DNA from: Cephalotus follicularis
Lineage: Eukaryota > Streptophyta > Magnoliopsida > Oxalidales > Cephalotaceae
Assembly: GCA_001972305.1 (NCBI GenBank)
Contig: BDDD01001639.1
Span: 248,001 to 312,000, forward strand
Length of the DNA: 64,000 nt
Reading direction: 5' to 3'
The notes beneath the pieces are model-generated. The model saw only the letters and a program-made list of their open reading frames with translations, ran no database searches and was not told the DNA's origin. The translations under genes and the position numbers were made by a program. Positions 22,982-34,875 of the stretch are shown one piece after another (within the stretch, counting starts at the first letter, position 1; the number at the start of each line of letters is the position of its first letter).

Positions 22982-24080
22982 AATTTTTTCTGTTTTGCCT
23001 TGTACCTTTTTGTTATGTAACTTGCCTCACTCAATTTAATTTTTGTTTCCAAGCAATAAAATATAACTTCATCAACTTCATTTGAACATTTTCAATTCCC
23101 TTAGGAATTTCTACTTAAGTAATAAAACTTCATTTTTTGTTTCATTCAAGCTTTACATACATTTTCATTAGGAAATTTTATTTAGTCTATCTTATTTGTA
23201 GACTTCTTTTATAAAGGTCTGATATTTTTCAGATTAAGTTACCTAAGCTTTCTAGTCCCCGTAAAACACTTTGTATCAAAGAGCTTAGGCAAAGAGACTT
23301 GGTCTTTGCGAGTTCTTAAGTGTTCGTAGACCAAGTTTTAAGTCTTGTTTGACAAGTTCTTATGGTTTGTAGACCAGGATCTCGTCTGGTCTGATATTTT
23401 TCAGAGCATGTCGTCTGAGCTTGTAGCCATCGTGGGGACACTTGTATTAAAACGCTCAATCCAACAAACTTGATCATTGAAAGTTCTTATGGGTTCGCCT
23501 CTCAAGATACGATATTGGTCTTATCGGCCAAGTTCTTATGGGTTGACAAACCAGTGTTTGCTCCATTGGGAGTCTTTTGTTTGCCCCCTTTAGGGGTCTT
23601 TTTTTGTATGCTTCCTTAGAAGTCTTTTGTTGATTACTCCCTTAGGAGTGTTTTGTTGATTTCTCCCTTAGGAGTCTTTTGTTGATTTCTCCCTTAGGAG
23701 TCTTTTGTTGATGAGCTTGTGTTAAAGCTTTAGGCGCTCCTCTGACGAGAGTCTTTTGGTGCTCCTCTGGTGGAGTCTTCTCGAATTGTAAACTTTTAGT
23801 CTGTTCAAGACATTAGTATACTTTGGTACTTAGTCTATTCGAGACTTGGAGAGCTCTGGTCCTGCATCAAGACCAGCTCTAATCGCTCCCTTAGGGGTGT
23901 GTTTTGACAAACTTGTATCAAAGCTTCTGTTGAGGGAACTTGTTAGAGGTTGTTCAGAGGTTTAAAGACGTGAACATTGGACCTTCCGTCCCTTGCAAAC
24001 TTTGAACTATTTCTTTTAGTAAAAAATTCATCTTTATTGACATTTTTGAAATAGAATATTTGTATATACTTGCAAACATC
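22982..24080 (-). other. Element C spacer between antisense ORF and pol end
   Basis: T-rich non-coding stretch holding repeated GGTCTGA..CAGACC words (about 23210-23420), the hairpin array at 23560-23726 and the conserved block next to pol (GAACATTGGACCT at about 23971). It separates two converging reading directions. Confidence 0.65.
23560..23726. repeat. Hairpin tandem repeat, about 28-bp unit
   Basis: Five to six units of the type TTGAT(T/A)(T/A)CTCCCTTAGGAGTCTTTTG. Each has a CTCC..GGAG inverted repeat. The last three units are nearly identical. Positionally equivalent to 3646-3742 in A. Confidence 0.75.
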
Positions 24081-27000
24081 ATTGATAGTACTTCATTAGA
24101 TGCTCGGCATTCCAAGCACTAGGAATCTCCTTGCCCCCCTAGAGTTTCAAGTTTGAATGTTCCAAGTCTGAACACTTTCTTCACCTTGTAAGGTCCCTCC
24201 CAATTTGGAGCCAATTTTCCTTTGGTGTCGGTAGGATCAGCAATTGCCGCATTGCGGAGGACTAAATATCCTTCCCTCAGTGGTCTGGGTTCACCTTTTT
24301 GTTGTAATAGCGGCTCACCCTCTGTTGATAGGTTGCTACTCTGATTGCAGCTTTATCTCTAAGCTCTTCCACTAAGTCGAGGAGGTTCCTCAACCCTTCT
24401 TCGTTATTAGTTTCATTGAAATGCACAACTCTGGGAGAGTGCACTCTAATCTCCACCGGTATCATAGCTTCTGATCCAAAACAAAGGCTAAATGGGGACT
24501 CACCGGTTGTGGTCCGAGGAGTGGTTCTATAAGCACATAGCACACTTGGTAGCTCCTTTGCCCATCTCCCTTTGCTATCTTCAAGGCTTTTTTTCAACCC
24601 CGAGATGATCTCTCTGTTAATGATCTCTGCTTGGCCATTGCTCTGGGGGTAGGCTACCAATGCAAGCCTATGCTCAATTCTCCATTCTTTGTAAAAGTCT
24701 CAGAAAGCTAGGCAATCAAACTGTTTCTCGTTATCAGAGACAATTACTCTTGGGACTCCAAATCTGCAAATGATTGACTTCCAGACAAAGCTCTCCGTCT
24801 TGATCTCAGTTATTGTGGCCATGGGCTCCGCTTCCACCCATTTGGTGAAGTAATCCACCGCCACAATGAGGTACTTTCTCTGCCCCGTTGCTACTGGTAA
24901 TGGTCCGACAAAGTCCATTCCCCATTGTGCAAAGGGCCAAGGGGCAGTGATGGATGTCAAAGGTTCTGATGGTCTTCTGCTTATGTTGGCATTCCCTTGA
25001 TACTTATCACATTTCCTCACGAAGTCGATGGCATCTTGGTACATGGTCGGACATAAATAGCCTTGCCTTAACAATTTATTGGACAAGGTTTTGCCCCCCA
25101 TGTGGTTTCCACACACTCCTTCATGGACCTCCCTCAGAGCGTAGTCGGCCTCAGAGGGGGTTAAATATCTCAACAGAGGGAAAGAAAATGACTTTTTGTG
25201 GAGGATCCCTTCTCTGAACTGGTATCTATTTGATCTATAGACCAACCTTCTTGCCTCCTCTGGGTCCTCTTGCAAAATTCCATCATTTAGCCAATTAATG
25301 AATTAGGTCATCCAGTTTGGCTCCTGTCGAATATCGATGTCCATCACATCCATGTCCGAGATAGTGGGCTTGTCTAGATAGTCTAAAAGTACGGTTTGAT
25401 TCTTTTCTAATTCCCCCGTTGTAGCTAACTTCGATAACTGGTCTGCTCTTGCATTCTCTGCTTTGGGAACTTTCAAAAATCGGAATACTTCGAAAGACGA
25501 CCCCAAATTCTGAACATGGGCTAAGTATTTAGCCATGGAGTCTTCTTTGGCTTCATACTCTCCGCTCACCAGACCAACCACCAGCTGAGAATCACTAGAG
25601 GCTTCTTTTTTTGAACCTCTAAGTGCTTCGCAATTGTCAATCCAGCAATTAGAGCTTCCCATTCCATTTCGTTACTTGTCGCTTTGAACCCAAATCTTAG
25701 AGCATACTCTAAGCTCCATCCATCTGGACTAGTCAGCACCAATCCTGCTCCACTTCCAGATACACAGGATGAGCCATCAACTGATAAACTCCATAGCCCC
25801 TTTTCATTTTCTGAGGAGTCCTCTTCCATACACCCCTTAGGTGTATTATCTCCTACAAAATCTACCAGGACCTGTGATTTTAATGCTTGTCTGGACTCAT
25901 ACTTCACGTCGTACTCGCCCAATTCAACAGACCACTTGATCAGCCTGCCTGACATATCTGGCTTTGCTAACACTTGTCTAAGTGTCTTGTTCGTTAAAAC
26001 TTTGATGGTGTGGGTACTTTTCAACCTCTGGATACCTACCTTTAGCATCATTTAAGGCCTTGCTCACATAATACAACGGCCTTTGATCTTTGACCTCTTC
26101 CTTGACTAGCACTGCACTCACTACGCCTTGTGTTGCCGCAAGGCACAAATACAAGTCTTCCCCATCTCTTGATTTTGATATTAGAGGAGGGGAAGTTAGG
26201 TATTCCTTCAATTTCTTGAAGGCTGCTTGACATTCTTCAAACTAGGAAAACCCCTTAGGGTCTCTTAACACCTTGAAGAAGGGAAGATACTTCTCCACTA
26301 ACTTGGAAACAAATCTGCCTAGGGCTGAAATTTTACCATTTAACCTCTGTACATCCCTAATACACTGAGGAGGCTTCATGCTCTGAATAGCCAAAATCTT
26401 CTCTGGGTTGGCTTCTATTCCTTTGCTCGAAACCATAAACCCAAGGAACTTACCAGAATTGACCCCAAAAGTACACTTGGAAGGGTTAAGGCGCATCTTG
26501 TATCTTCTTAATACCCATAAACCCAAGGAACTTACCAGAAGTGATCCCAAAAGTACACTTGGAAGGGTTTAGGAGTATCTTGTATCTTCTTAATACCTCA
26601 AAAGTCTCTTCCAAGTCTTTAATGTGAGGACTCCTCGCTGGTGTCTTAACGAGCATATCGTCAATGTAAACCTCCATATTCCTCCCAATCTGAGGCTCCA
26701 AGATTTTGTTGACTAACCGTTGGTAGGTCGCCCCGGTATTTTTTAATCCGACAGGCATAAATTTTTAGCAATACATACCCCTATCAGTGATGAAGGCCGT
26801 CTGATCCGTACATAGGAATTTGATTGTAGACAGAGTAAGCATCCAAGAAGCTCAACATTCTGTAATCGGAGGTTGCATCCACCAATTGATCGATCTTCAG
26901 GAGGGGGAAGTGGTCCTTTGGACAAGCTTTATCGAGGTTCGTGAAATCGATACACATTCTCCATTTGCCATTCGCCTTATTGACCAGGACCGGGTTCGCC

Positions 27001-28120
27001 AACCAGTCTGAGTATTGCACTTCCCTAATAAACCCCGTTTGTAATAGCTTATTCAATTCACCTGCTATCACCTATTGCCTCTCAGGCGTGAAGTTTCTCT
27101 TCTTTTGCCTGGTCGGAGGCCGTATTGGATCTACACTTAGCTTGTGCACCATCACTTCTGGGCTAATTCTTGGGACCTCTTCTAACGACCAGGCAAACAC
27201 ATCTTTGTTGTCTTTAAGGAACGTTATTTGTTCATCTTTCTCTACCTCTCCAAGTTGTGAGAAAACCTGGAATACTTTCTCGGCGTTGCCTTCCACCAAA
27301 GGCACTTGCACAACATCCTCGACGGGCTGTGGACGCTCTGGCTCCACTTATCCTCTGAGCTCCACATTTGCTACGGGAAGAGCTTTTCTGTGACGACCCG
27401 AATTCCCTTTGGTACTATTCATGCATACATCGAACCGTATTGTACCGTATTGGGCCGTACTGAACTGCATTGAATTGAGGTATTCTTATACCTATTGATA
27501 TTGTATTGATCATATGCATGTATAGTCGGGATTTTGGGCTGAGTTTCGGAGAATTGCCCGAATCGACTATATAAGTTAATTCCTTTGTCATTTCTCTCAT
27601 TCTCACCATTCATCCTTCCCTCTCTCTATCCTTCTCCCTCTCTCTCTAGCTGGAGCCTACATCTTCCTCCCTTGCTGCCGGAATTGCATCTCCATCGACA
27701 AGGACAGTGATTACAAGTGGTGGCTTACCGATTGAACAATAAAGTAGCGGATTATTGGGCGTTTTCAGCCGATTGATCGATCGTTAGCTCAAATTTTGAA
27801 GCTTCAATGATAGGTAGGACTTCTTTACTGAATTGCCTACTGTTTTATTGATTGATTGATTGAATTGCATGATTGAATTGAGTGATTGAATTGAGGTTTT
27901 TAGGGTTTATAGCAAACCCTTGACCTAATTGTTAAATTGAATGATTGAAATCGAATTGGAAGGTTGCAACTAGTCTTACTAACCTCAAATGATTGATTGT
28001 AAACTTTGGTTTTCAAAGAATGTCTTTTAATTGGATTTTGGTTTTCAAAGAATGTCTTTTAATTGGATTTTGGCTTGAGATTGGCCCCATTTTCTATCAA
28101 AAAAATCGACTCTGCCCGGA

Positions 28121-28432
28121 AAGACGTCGACCCTTAGCCCAAAGGCGTCGATGTCTTTTTCATACGAGTGCTTTATCCTTGATTCTGCAGCAAAGACATC
28201 GACGTCTTTCAAAGACGTCGACGTCTTTGCCTTGAGATGTCTCTCCCCTGGAAAGACATCGATGTTGAACATCGGTGCGCATTCTCAGGCTGTTTTTATT
28301 GAAAAGCGTTGACGCCTTTCTCCAAGGACGTCGACGTCTTTGGCCAATTCTCTGCATAAACAGAGAAAGACATCGACGTCTTTCCTCCGTTTTAAAGAGG
28401 AGTCGATGTCTTTCACCAAAGACATCGACGCC
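28121..28432. repeat. GACGTCGAC motif array 2
   Basis: About ten copies of AAAGACGTCGACGTCTTT-like near-palindromes. A perfect 18-bp palindrome of this form is at 28211-28228. Variants replace GACGTC by GACATC or GGCGTC. Confidence 0.82.
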
Positions 28433-28564
28433 TAATGTACTGAAAGGAGTTTTTAACTGTTTTAAAACTAGTTTTCCACTTATTTTCACATTGCCACTTG
28501 ACCGGAGCCTCACTTGAGGTGTTCAAGTGTTTGAAAACAGTTTTAATGATTGCACTGACCAATT

Positions 28565-28808
28565 GATTGCTTGGGTCATGAGTGTTGCTGCGAGTCTAAG
28601 TCGGTAAAATGGATGCACGTTCCCATCCCTCCATTAGGCACCACCACTTATTGGCTTTGCTTCGACGTTGTATTGATACACCGATCGATTGCTTGAGTCG
28701 TGAGTGTTGTTGCGAGCCTAAGTCGGTACGATGGACGCACGTTCCCATTTCTCCATTAGACACCACAACTTATTGACTTTACCCAATATTGTATTGATTC
28801 GATTGATT
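28565..28808. repeat. Two tandem copies of a 122-bp unit in the solo LTR
   Basis: GATTGCTTGGGTCATGAGTG at 28565 and GATTGCTTGAGTCGTGAGTG at 28687 begin two similar units (CTAAGTCGGTA, GATGGACGCACGTTCCCAT). The same pair is visible in reverse orientation at about 54240-54475. Confidence 0.75.
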
Positions 28809-30413
28809 GATTCTATTGTATGGATCCTATAGAGCGACCTCATGATTCGTGTCGGCATGTTAGGTTGTTGACTCTGTCCACCTATTCTGCCGATCGTTTC
28901 ATTTATTGTATTGTATTGTATTGACCCGCTGACGAGCGGTACCGATTGATTGTTGATTGATGCTCCCTTGAGGCCGTAGCTCCCTAACGGTATTAGTAGC
29001 TCCCTTGGTTGTAGCTCATCGAGACCGTATTGACCCAGCCATAGGCTGGAAGATCTGTGAGTTCCAGACCTGATCAATATGAAAACCGTAGATAGATCTC
29101 CCACCCTTTTTGAAGGACTACCTTCCGTGGGATTGATCACCGCTAACCGATTGACATTGTATTGACCCGGTCGCATGCTCTATAGGATATTGATTGATTG
29201 ATTGGGTGTTTCATACACCACCATTGAGTGTCTGCCATTGATTGATTGTTATAGATCCTATCCGTATGCTCTGTTGGGCCACTGTCATACGGATAATCTG
29301 ATCGCCAACTGTACATGTACACTTGCCATGTCATGCATTGATATTGTGCACTGCACATTGTTATTGTATAAATTGTCACCGATACTGCACATTGTACATG
29401 CATACATGCTGCATGGGGTTTCTGCTTAGCCAGTGTGGCTAACCCCATCCTTCGGGGTGGGGCTGTGTTGTACCTTTGTGTGTTGCATAGGTAGAGCAGC
29501 AGGTAGCAGTGGACAGAAGGACTGAGGACCATTGATCGCATGACTGCTTGGACACCGAGGAGATGGTTGTGAGAAATTGGAGTGTATTGTATTGAGATAA
29601 TGTATTGAAAGACTTGTATTGTAAGGGATTTGTATCGTATGTATGGATTAGTGTATTGTACCTTCCGCAACTGATATATATATATTGCAAAGTTTTAAGT
29701 TTTTCCACATTTTTATATTGCTAGTCCCGACCATTGTTTTGTGTTTTGGTTTGAGCGTAACGCCACGTGTCCGCCCTGCGGGTGCGGGGTGTTACATTTT
29801 CCCTTCCCCTTGTCCTTTATGATAGTCTGGTAGCACTGCCTAGCTACCTCCTCAAACTTCTCCCACACCAAACCTGGTCGAGAATTTTACCAATAAGTGC
29901 CTTGTCGACACTATGGTCTCCATTAGGTTCAATCCTAGTCTCCCAATTAAGCATTGTACGGGCTTGGTGTATCAACCATGAGGAATGTCATATGTACTTG
30001 GGTTTGGTGTGGGACAATGTCTGAAACAACTGTCAAGTCGATGGATCCCAAAGGATGGACCATCTTTCCCGCAAAGCCTACCAGAGGAGTCTTGACAGGC
30101 TTTAGCTGGCCTGCTGGGATCCTCAGCTGATCGAATGCATGTTTGAAGAGGATGTCCGCCGAGCTTCCACTGTCAATGAGGATTCTCTTCATAGTGAATA
30201 ATTCCACTAGAAAAATCACTACCACTGGATCGTCATGAGGGAGACGTACTCCCTCGTAGTCCGCCCCTGAGAAGGATATGACCTCCGCTTCTCCATATGA
30301 CTTCAACCTTTTTCTACATGTGTATTGTTGCACAACAAATGTCTGTCTAGGATAGGCTTTTGGAGTCCATATGTGGTCGCCACCAGATGCAACCCCTCTA
30401 GAGATGGTGTGTA

Positions 30414-32068
30414 TCACACCTCTGGGCTGTTGCTCCTCTTCCTACTGCGGAGCTTCTTCTCTGCACTCCCTTCTTCCCTGGGGAGCGTCCTGTCGACATA
30501 CTTTCTTAGATGACCTTTACGGATCAGGTCCTCTATTTGATTCTTCAAATGCCTGCACTCTTCCGTATCATGACCATGATCACGGTGGTATCGGCAGTAT
30601 TTGTCTGAATCCCTCTTCTCCGTCGGGGATCTCAATGGTGCTGGCCACTGGATAGGGACCTTATCCTTCTCCACTGCCAGTATCCTAGTCTATGTCTCCA
30701 AGAGTGGGGCAAAATTGTTGTAATTGGGGATTGGTGTTCCCCTTTTTGGTGACTTCTCCGTCCTGGAAATTTTGTGCTTAAGGTCATCTTTGGTCAACTC
30801 TGACCTCTTCTTTCTCTTCTGTTTCTTCCTTGGAGCACTTCGTGAGTGCTCATCTTCTCCGCCTGATGTCCTGACCAGTAAGTCTTTTGCTTTCTAGCTG
30901 CCATTACCTCCTCTGCATTAACGTACTTCTCTGTTCTTCTCAGTAGGTCTGCCATATCCAGAGCAGGCTTCTTCATTAGGGAAAAAGTAGAGGGTGAGTT
31001 GTCTTTTAATTCACTGTTCAGAGCTGCCAACACAAAAGATGGCTCCAAGTATTTAACCATCAGAGACTCCCTATTGAATCTGGTGAGGTAGTCCCTGAGG
31101 GATTCATCCTTCCCCTGTACCACATTGCTTAGATGGTTTGAGTTCTTCCTCTGTGTGGTGCTGTTGAGGAATTTGGTAAACTGCTCGAAGTTCACCACTG
31201 TATTTTGAGGCAGTGTGGAGTACCACGCCTGGGCTGCGCCCTTCAGATTTGCAGGGAATCCTCGGCAAAGCACGGCATCCGAAGCTTGATGAACCAACAT
31301 GATTTGTGTGTAGTAGCGCACATGTTGGATCGGGTCAGTGGACCCATCGTACTCCTTGAGATTCGGGAAGCAAAATCCTCTTGGGATTCACTCCCTCATT
31401 ATCTCTGGTGTAAAGAGGGTACAGTTGATGTTTCACACCTCGAACAGGTACCCCTTTGCCTGCTCGACTCCTTTGAGCCTCTTCTCCATCTCAGCAAACC
31501 TTCTATTTATGGTCTGCTCCACATCGTCAATGTTCTTGATCCAGCTAGAAACTTGAGATGTACCTGTTGCAAGTCGGACAGAGTGGTCTGACCTACTCCT
31601 CTGCAAAGTTCTCGTCCTACGAGATGCGTAGGAACGTGCTCGGGTATCCTCCTCCTCCACTGCACAATCCTCTTCCAGCGGATCCTACTCTAGAAGTTCT
31701 TGTTGGGGATTATAACTATAATCCCTTGCACTTGAAGACTCCACCCTTAGAGATGTATTAATCTCCGACCACCTCGGGGGTCGCATGGCCCTCATAGGAC
31801 CGGGTTTCGCCTGCTCTCTTGGGCTGTTCTACTTCCATGGTTTGCCTGCTCAGCCCAGCTTGATTTAGTAGGGTTGGTAGGCTCGGACTAGCCTGATTTT
31901 GGTTTGCCAAATTATTCGCCAGTAATGTTGTGAGACGCCCCATTTCTTGGAGCAACTGACTAATTGCTCACCGGTAATGGAAGCTTGCTCGGGAGCCTGA
32001 GCAGGAGCCAGTGCTTGGTTATCAGCAGGAGCTTGGTTGCCGGTGGTTGTCGAGCTGATGTTTCTCAT
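30414..32068 (-). pseudogene. Element C gag region
   Basis: Starts at the ATG 32068 after the primer-binding site. The low-complexity N-terminal part is rich in Ala, Gln and Pro (about 32068-31700). The gag core spans about 31320-30870 (HQASDAVLCRGFPANLKGAAQAW, shown here as two blocks; FSLMKKPALDMADLLRRTEKYV). The zinc-knuckle-like stretch KYCRYHRDHGHDTEECRHL is near 30610. Matches gag of B and D. Broken. Confidence 0.8.
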
Positions 32069-32105
32069 GGTTAACTAGTTTTTTGTTGAAAACTTTTTGT
32101 TGCGT

Positions 32106-32123
32106 TTCCCACAGACGGAACCA
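32106..32123 (-). promoter_or_regulatory. Element C primer-binding site
   Basis: Minus strand TGGTTCCGTCTGTGGGAA two bases inside the 5' LTR, equivalent to the sites in B and D. Confidence 0.7.
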
Positions 32124-32125
32124 AC

Positions 32126-32624
32126 TATTGATGTTGAATTCAACACCAAAACAGTCACCTACATGTAGAGGTTTGATTTATTCAAGGAAACGCCATGAAT
32201 GCTCCAAGAAAGGTGTTTGAATGGAGTTTGGTAGTCCTCCCTACACACATAAAGCAACTAAACGAAGATCCAGGAGGTATTACTCTCGGGGACTCTCCTA
32301 TGCTTAAGTCAGTAATGGTAGAGAAAACAACAATATGGTTCTTTTAGTCTAGAATTGACCGACCTGTGTAAAATGTTTCTTTGTGGTATTTATAGGATCT
32401 TGTTGTAACTGCCTTGGCTTGCATCACGAAGATGATTATTGTACTCCTATGAAACGACCGAGTATCTCACCATTTCCTTATTTAGCGCCGGAGTGTTATG
32501 CTATGCTTTATCTTTTCATATTGTAAATAATCCGACCACGTGTCTATAGTTTCAGAGGACAATTGTCTCGTTTTTCCAGAGAATACGTGGTAGTTTTGTT
32601 TTGGGTTGAAATTTTCCCATATCA
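32126..32624 (-). repeat. Element C 5' LTR
   Basis: A 499-bp partner of 19616-20114, ending CCCATATCA at 32624. A CACGTG box at 32537-32542 and a TATA-like motif on the minus strand near 32388-32399 are kept. Confidence 0.92.
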
Positions 32625-32629
32625 ACCTA
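32625..32629. repeat. Target-site duplication ACCTA, right copy (element C)
   Basis: Identical to 19611-19615. Confidence 0.9.
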
Positions 32630-33016
32630 AATACCTAATACCATAATTAAAAACAATGAATGAACCACAATGAACCACAAAAAGCTCTAGCTGTACAAAT
32701 GGATTGTATGCGTTCTTATACAATTATAATTGTCATTTGTGTCCTCCAATAGTTAATGTATTGCATTATTATTATTATATTACATAATAATAATAATTAT
32801 TATTATCATCAAGATCATTATTGTGTGTGGTAAAACAAATTATAATTGTCATTTGTATAACACATACTCATGTATGATGTATCAATGCTAGTTTGGTAAA
32901 TATTAGTTACATATTATTGAGTTTTTCCTTAAATTATAATAAAAAAAACTGCAAACAATCATGAGGAAGGTAACTCATTTTTCGACAAATTGTTTTATAA
33001 AATGGTTATTGAAGAT
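32630..33016. other. AT-rich spacer
   Basis: About 390 bp with an imperfect ATTATTATT/AATAATAATAATTATTATT palindromic stretch near 32765-32815. No gene seen. Confidence 0.55.
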
Positions 33017-34125
33017 TAAAAAAAAAAAAACAACAACATCTATGCCTCAATCTCAAGCTAGTTGGGATCAATTACACAAATCGTCTTTATTCATTGTACT
33101 ATATAGCTAGAGATATATCCGTTGTAAGTTACTTGTAAAGTGAATTCTTCTTTATTATTTATATTCATGTATTTTTAGGTCTACCCCTCCTTCTTTTGTG
33201 TCTGCCTACTTGGAACCTATCGATTTTTCTCACAAGTGCATCTAAAGTACAACACTCGACATGTCAAAACCACTTTAGACGGTTTTTTCTCGGTTTATCT
33301 TCAACAGGCATTATCCCTATTTTATTCTTAAAGTACAACACTCAACATCCTCATTTCAATTACAGTAAGTTTATGAGCATGTTGTTTTTTTACCGCAAAA
33401 CATTTTGTTTCATAAGTATGGTTGTCCTACCTTTGACTTAGTTGGCACTATTTTTTCATATAAGACTCCAATTGCGCTTCTTCATTCCATCCCTATCGCT
33501 TTAATCATATGATTAACATTATCTTCAAACCCACCATCATTATTTATATTATATCTGAGATATCGGAAAAGATCTTTCTTGAGAACTTCTGCCCTCCTAA
33601 TTTAATTAAATCATCACGTCCTTGCCTAATGTTGCGAAAATTACATTCCATTTTGTTTTGATCCTACTTATCCTAAGCCCTTAAATTCGGATGCGCTCCT
33701 CTATAATTTTAACTTTTGATTCACTTCAGACTTGGTTTCATAAATTAAAACTATATCATTGGAAAAAAGCATACGCCAAGAATATCTTCATGAATATTCT
33801 TAGTCAGCTCATCCATAACAACATCAAACAAAAAAGGGCTAAGGCAGATCCTTTGTGTAAGCTAATAGTAATGGGGAAATTGTTTGAATCACCTCTAGAA
33901 GTATGTACATATCCTTGATTACATTAATGTATCTAATGAATATCCCTTTTTTCTAGAACTCATCATGAAACTTTCCTAAAGACCTTTTCATAAATTTTTT
34001 CTAAGTCCATTAAAATCATATGAAAGTCTTTTTTATTTTCTTAAAAGGAAAATAGCTTTCATAATCGACTTACCAGACACAAAACTAAGTTGATTCTCTG
34101 AAATCTTTGTCTCGCATCTCTGAAA
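33017..34125 (-). mobile_element. RTE-like LINE (non-LTR retrotransposon) remnant, 3' part
   Basis: Minus-strand decayed reverse transcriptase of the kind seen in plant RTE-clade LINEs. Recognisable blocks in order: an SFVSGKSIMKAIFLLRK-like block (about 34085-34040; family form GFMPGRST-EAIFLLR), LTQRICLSPFLFDVVMDEL and TKNIHEDILGV (about 33870-33770), then MECNFRNIRQGRDD (about 33650-33610), and near the C-terminus RLKWF..H with RFQVGRHKRRRGRPKNT (about 33300-33160). The 3' end carries GATCCCAACTAGCTTGAGATT and a TTG-rich tail (minus strand GTTGTTGTTT), also typical of this family. Many stops and frameshifts are present and the endonuclease is absent, so it is long dead. Confidence 0.72.
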
Positions 34126-34875
34126 CTTAATTGTTTGGTAATTTTAACTTTTAAATGGTGTTGTAAAAATATGAAATGAGTAAAATCATGAACAATAAAA
34201 ACAATTTATGGTATAATTGTTCAACAAAAAATATTATGCAATATTCTTCATATATTTCAAATTTTATTTTTCATGAAAAGATAATATCACTAAATTGAAA
34301 TCCAGACAAGCTGATAGTACGACGATCGACTAAACTGATAAAACAACGATGTCGTCATAACGACTGTCAACAACCACCTTACAAAGAGGCAAATCAATCA
34401 CCCAATAAAGAGGCAAACATGACTACTGAAATATAAACAAAGGTTGACAAGGCACAAGATTGGACAATATGCACTGATACCAGAGACACTAATACAACTT
34501 CATTCAAGCTAACTGTCTTTTATGCTTAATAAATGATACTTTTCTATAGCAGTTCGCAATAACTATAGTGGCTTTCGTTGTCATTCGCACTTGTAATGGA
34601 GGAGATCAATAATAGGTAGGCAAAAAGTACCTATAACACAAACTCAAAACTCCTCATCCAAAATGTTAGCCAAAAACATGATCAAATTTGAACCCAACAA
34701 GACTGAATCTGGACCAAAAACACTATGATATGATTTTAAAAACACAAGATTTTATTATCAAGACATTTAGTAACTACAAAAACAAAAAAACACACAAAAA
34801 AAAGTTGAAGAAAACAAAGAAAAAAGAATGAGGAAAAAAAGGTTTTCCACTCGCGAAAGGTGGTTTTGGAAAGTT
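34126..34875. other. AT-rich spacer, nothing recognised
   Basis: About 750 bp, A-rich on the plus strand, without a credible frame or RNA gene. Possibly the body of old inserts. Confidence 0.5.

Larger units (their letters stand above)
27389..29796 (+). mobile_element. Solo LTR inserted in element C
   Basis: A 2408-bp unit, TGTGACGACCCGAATTCCC at the left and GGGTGTTACA at the right, with TG..CA ends and a 5-bp duplication. There are no gag or pol domains, so it is a solo LTR of an element family not otherwise present here except for the fragment at 54157-55786. It contains a 32-bp tandem duplication (28005-28072), the GACGTCGAC array (28121-28432), two tandem copies of a 122-bp unit (from 28565 and 28687) and many TTGATTGATTG words. 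Confidence 0.88.
27384..29801. repeat. Target-site duplication TTTTC flanking the solo LTR in C
   Basis: TTTTC at 27384-27388 and at 29797-29801 flanks the unit 27389-29796. The sequence of C continues (GGGAAGAGCTTTTC, then CCTTCCCCTTGTCC) as it does uninterrupted in B. Confidence 0.88.
24081..30417 (-). pseudogene. Element C protease-RT-RNase H-integrase region, split by a solo LTR
   Basis: Fossil pol. Protease at about 30240-29940 (KRILIDSGSSADILFKHAF). The solo LTR 27389-29796 interrupts the protease-RT linker. RT at about 27130-26240, with YIDD near 26668. RNase H at about 26210-25310 (VDGSSCVSGSGAGLVLTSP). Integrase at about 25275-24090, with its HHCC region near 25080-24950, GMDFVGPLPVATGQRKYL near 24920 and SNGQAEIINREI near 24630. 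About 60 codons near 26520-26560 look repeated relative to 26460. Broken. Confidence 0.85.
19616..32624 (-). mobile_element. Element C: Ty3/gypsy LTR retrotransposon, Tat type, full length
   Basis: A minus-strand fossil with both LTRs (499 bp each) and a perfect ACCTA duplication. In element order: 5' LTR 32624-32126, primer-binding site, gag, protease, RT-RNase H, integrase, hairpin spacer, extra ORF on the opposite (plus) strand, purine tract, 3' LTR 20114-19616. A 2.4-kb solo LTR sits within it at 27389-29796; without it the element is about 10.6 kb. By hand count the two LTRs differ at about 60 of 499 sites (12%), which at 1.3e-8 substitutions/site/year suggests roughly 5 million years. 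Broken, with more than ten breaks. Confidence 0.92.

Noticed and set aside
28045-28517. Frames reading KDVDVF/RRRL-type repeats
   Set aside because: They are translations of the GACGTCGAC arrays; the same patterns appear in all array copies and on both strands.
29143-29670. Minus-strand 175-residue frame in the solo LTR
   Set aside because: Built from ATTGATTG and TGTATTG words; no domain, and LTRs of this kind are non-coding.
33691-33918. Plus-strand 75-residue frame
   Set aside because: It is the opposite strand of the LINE reverse transcriptase remnant.
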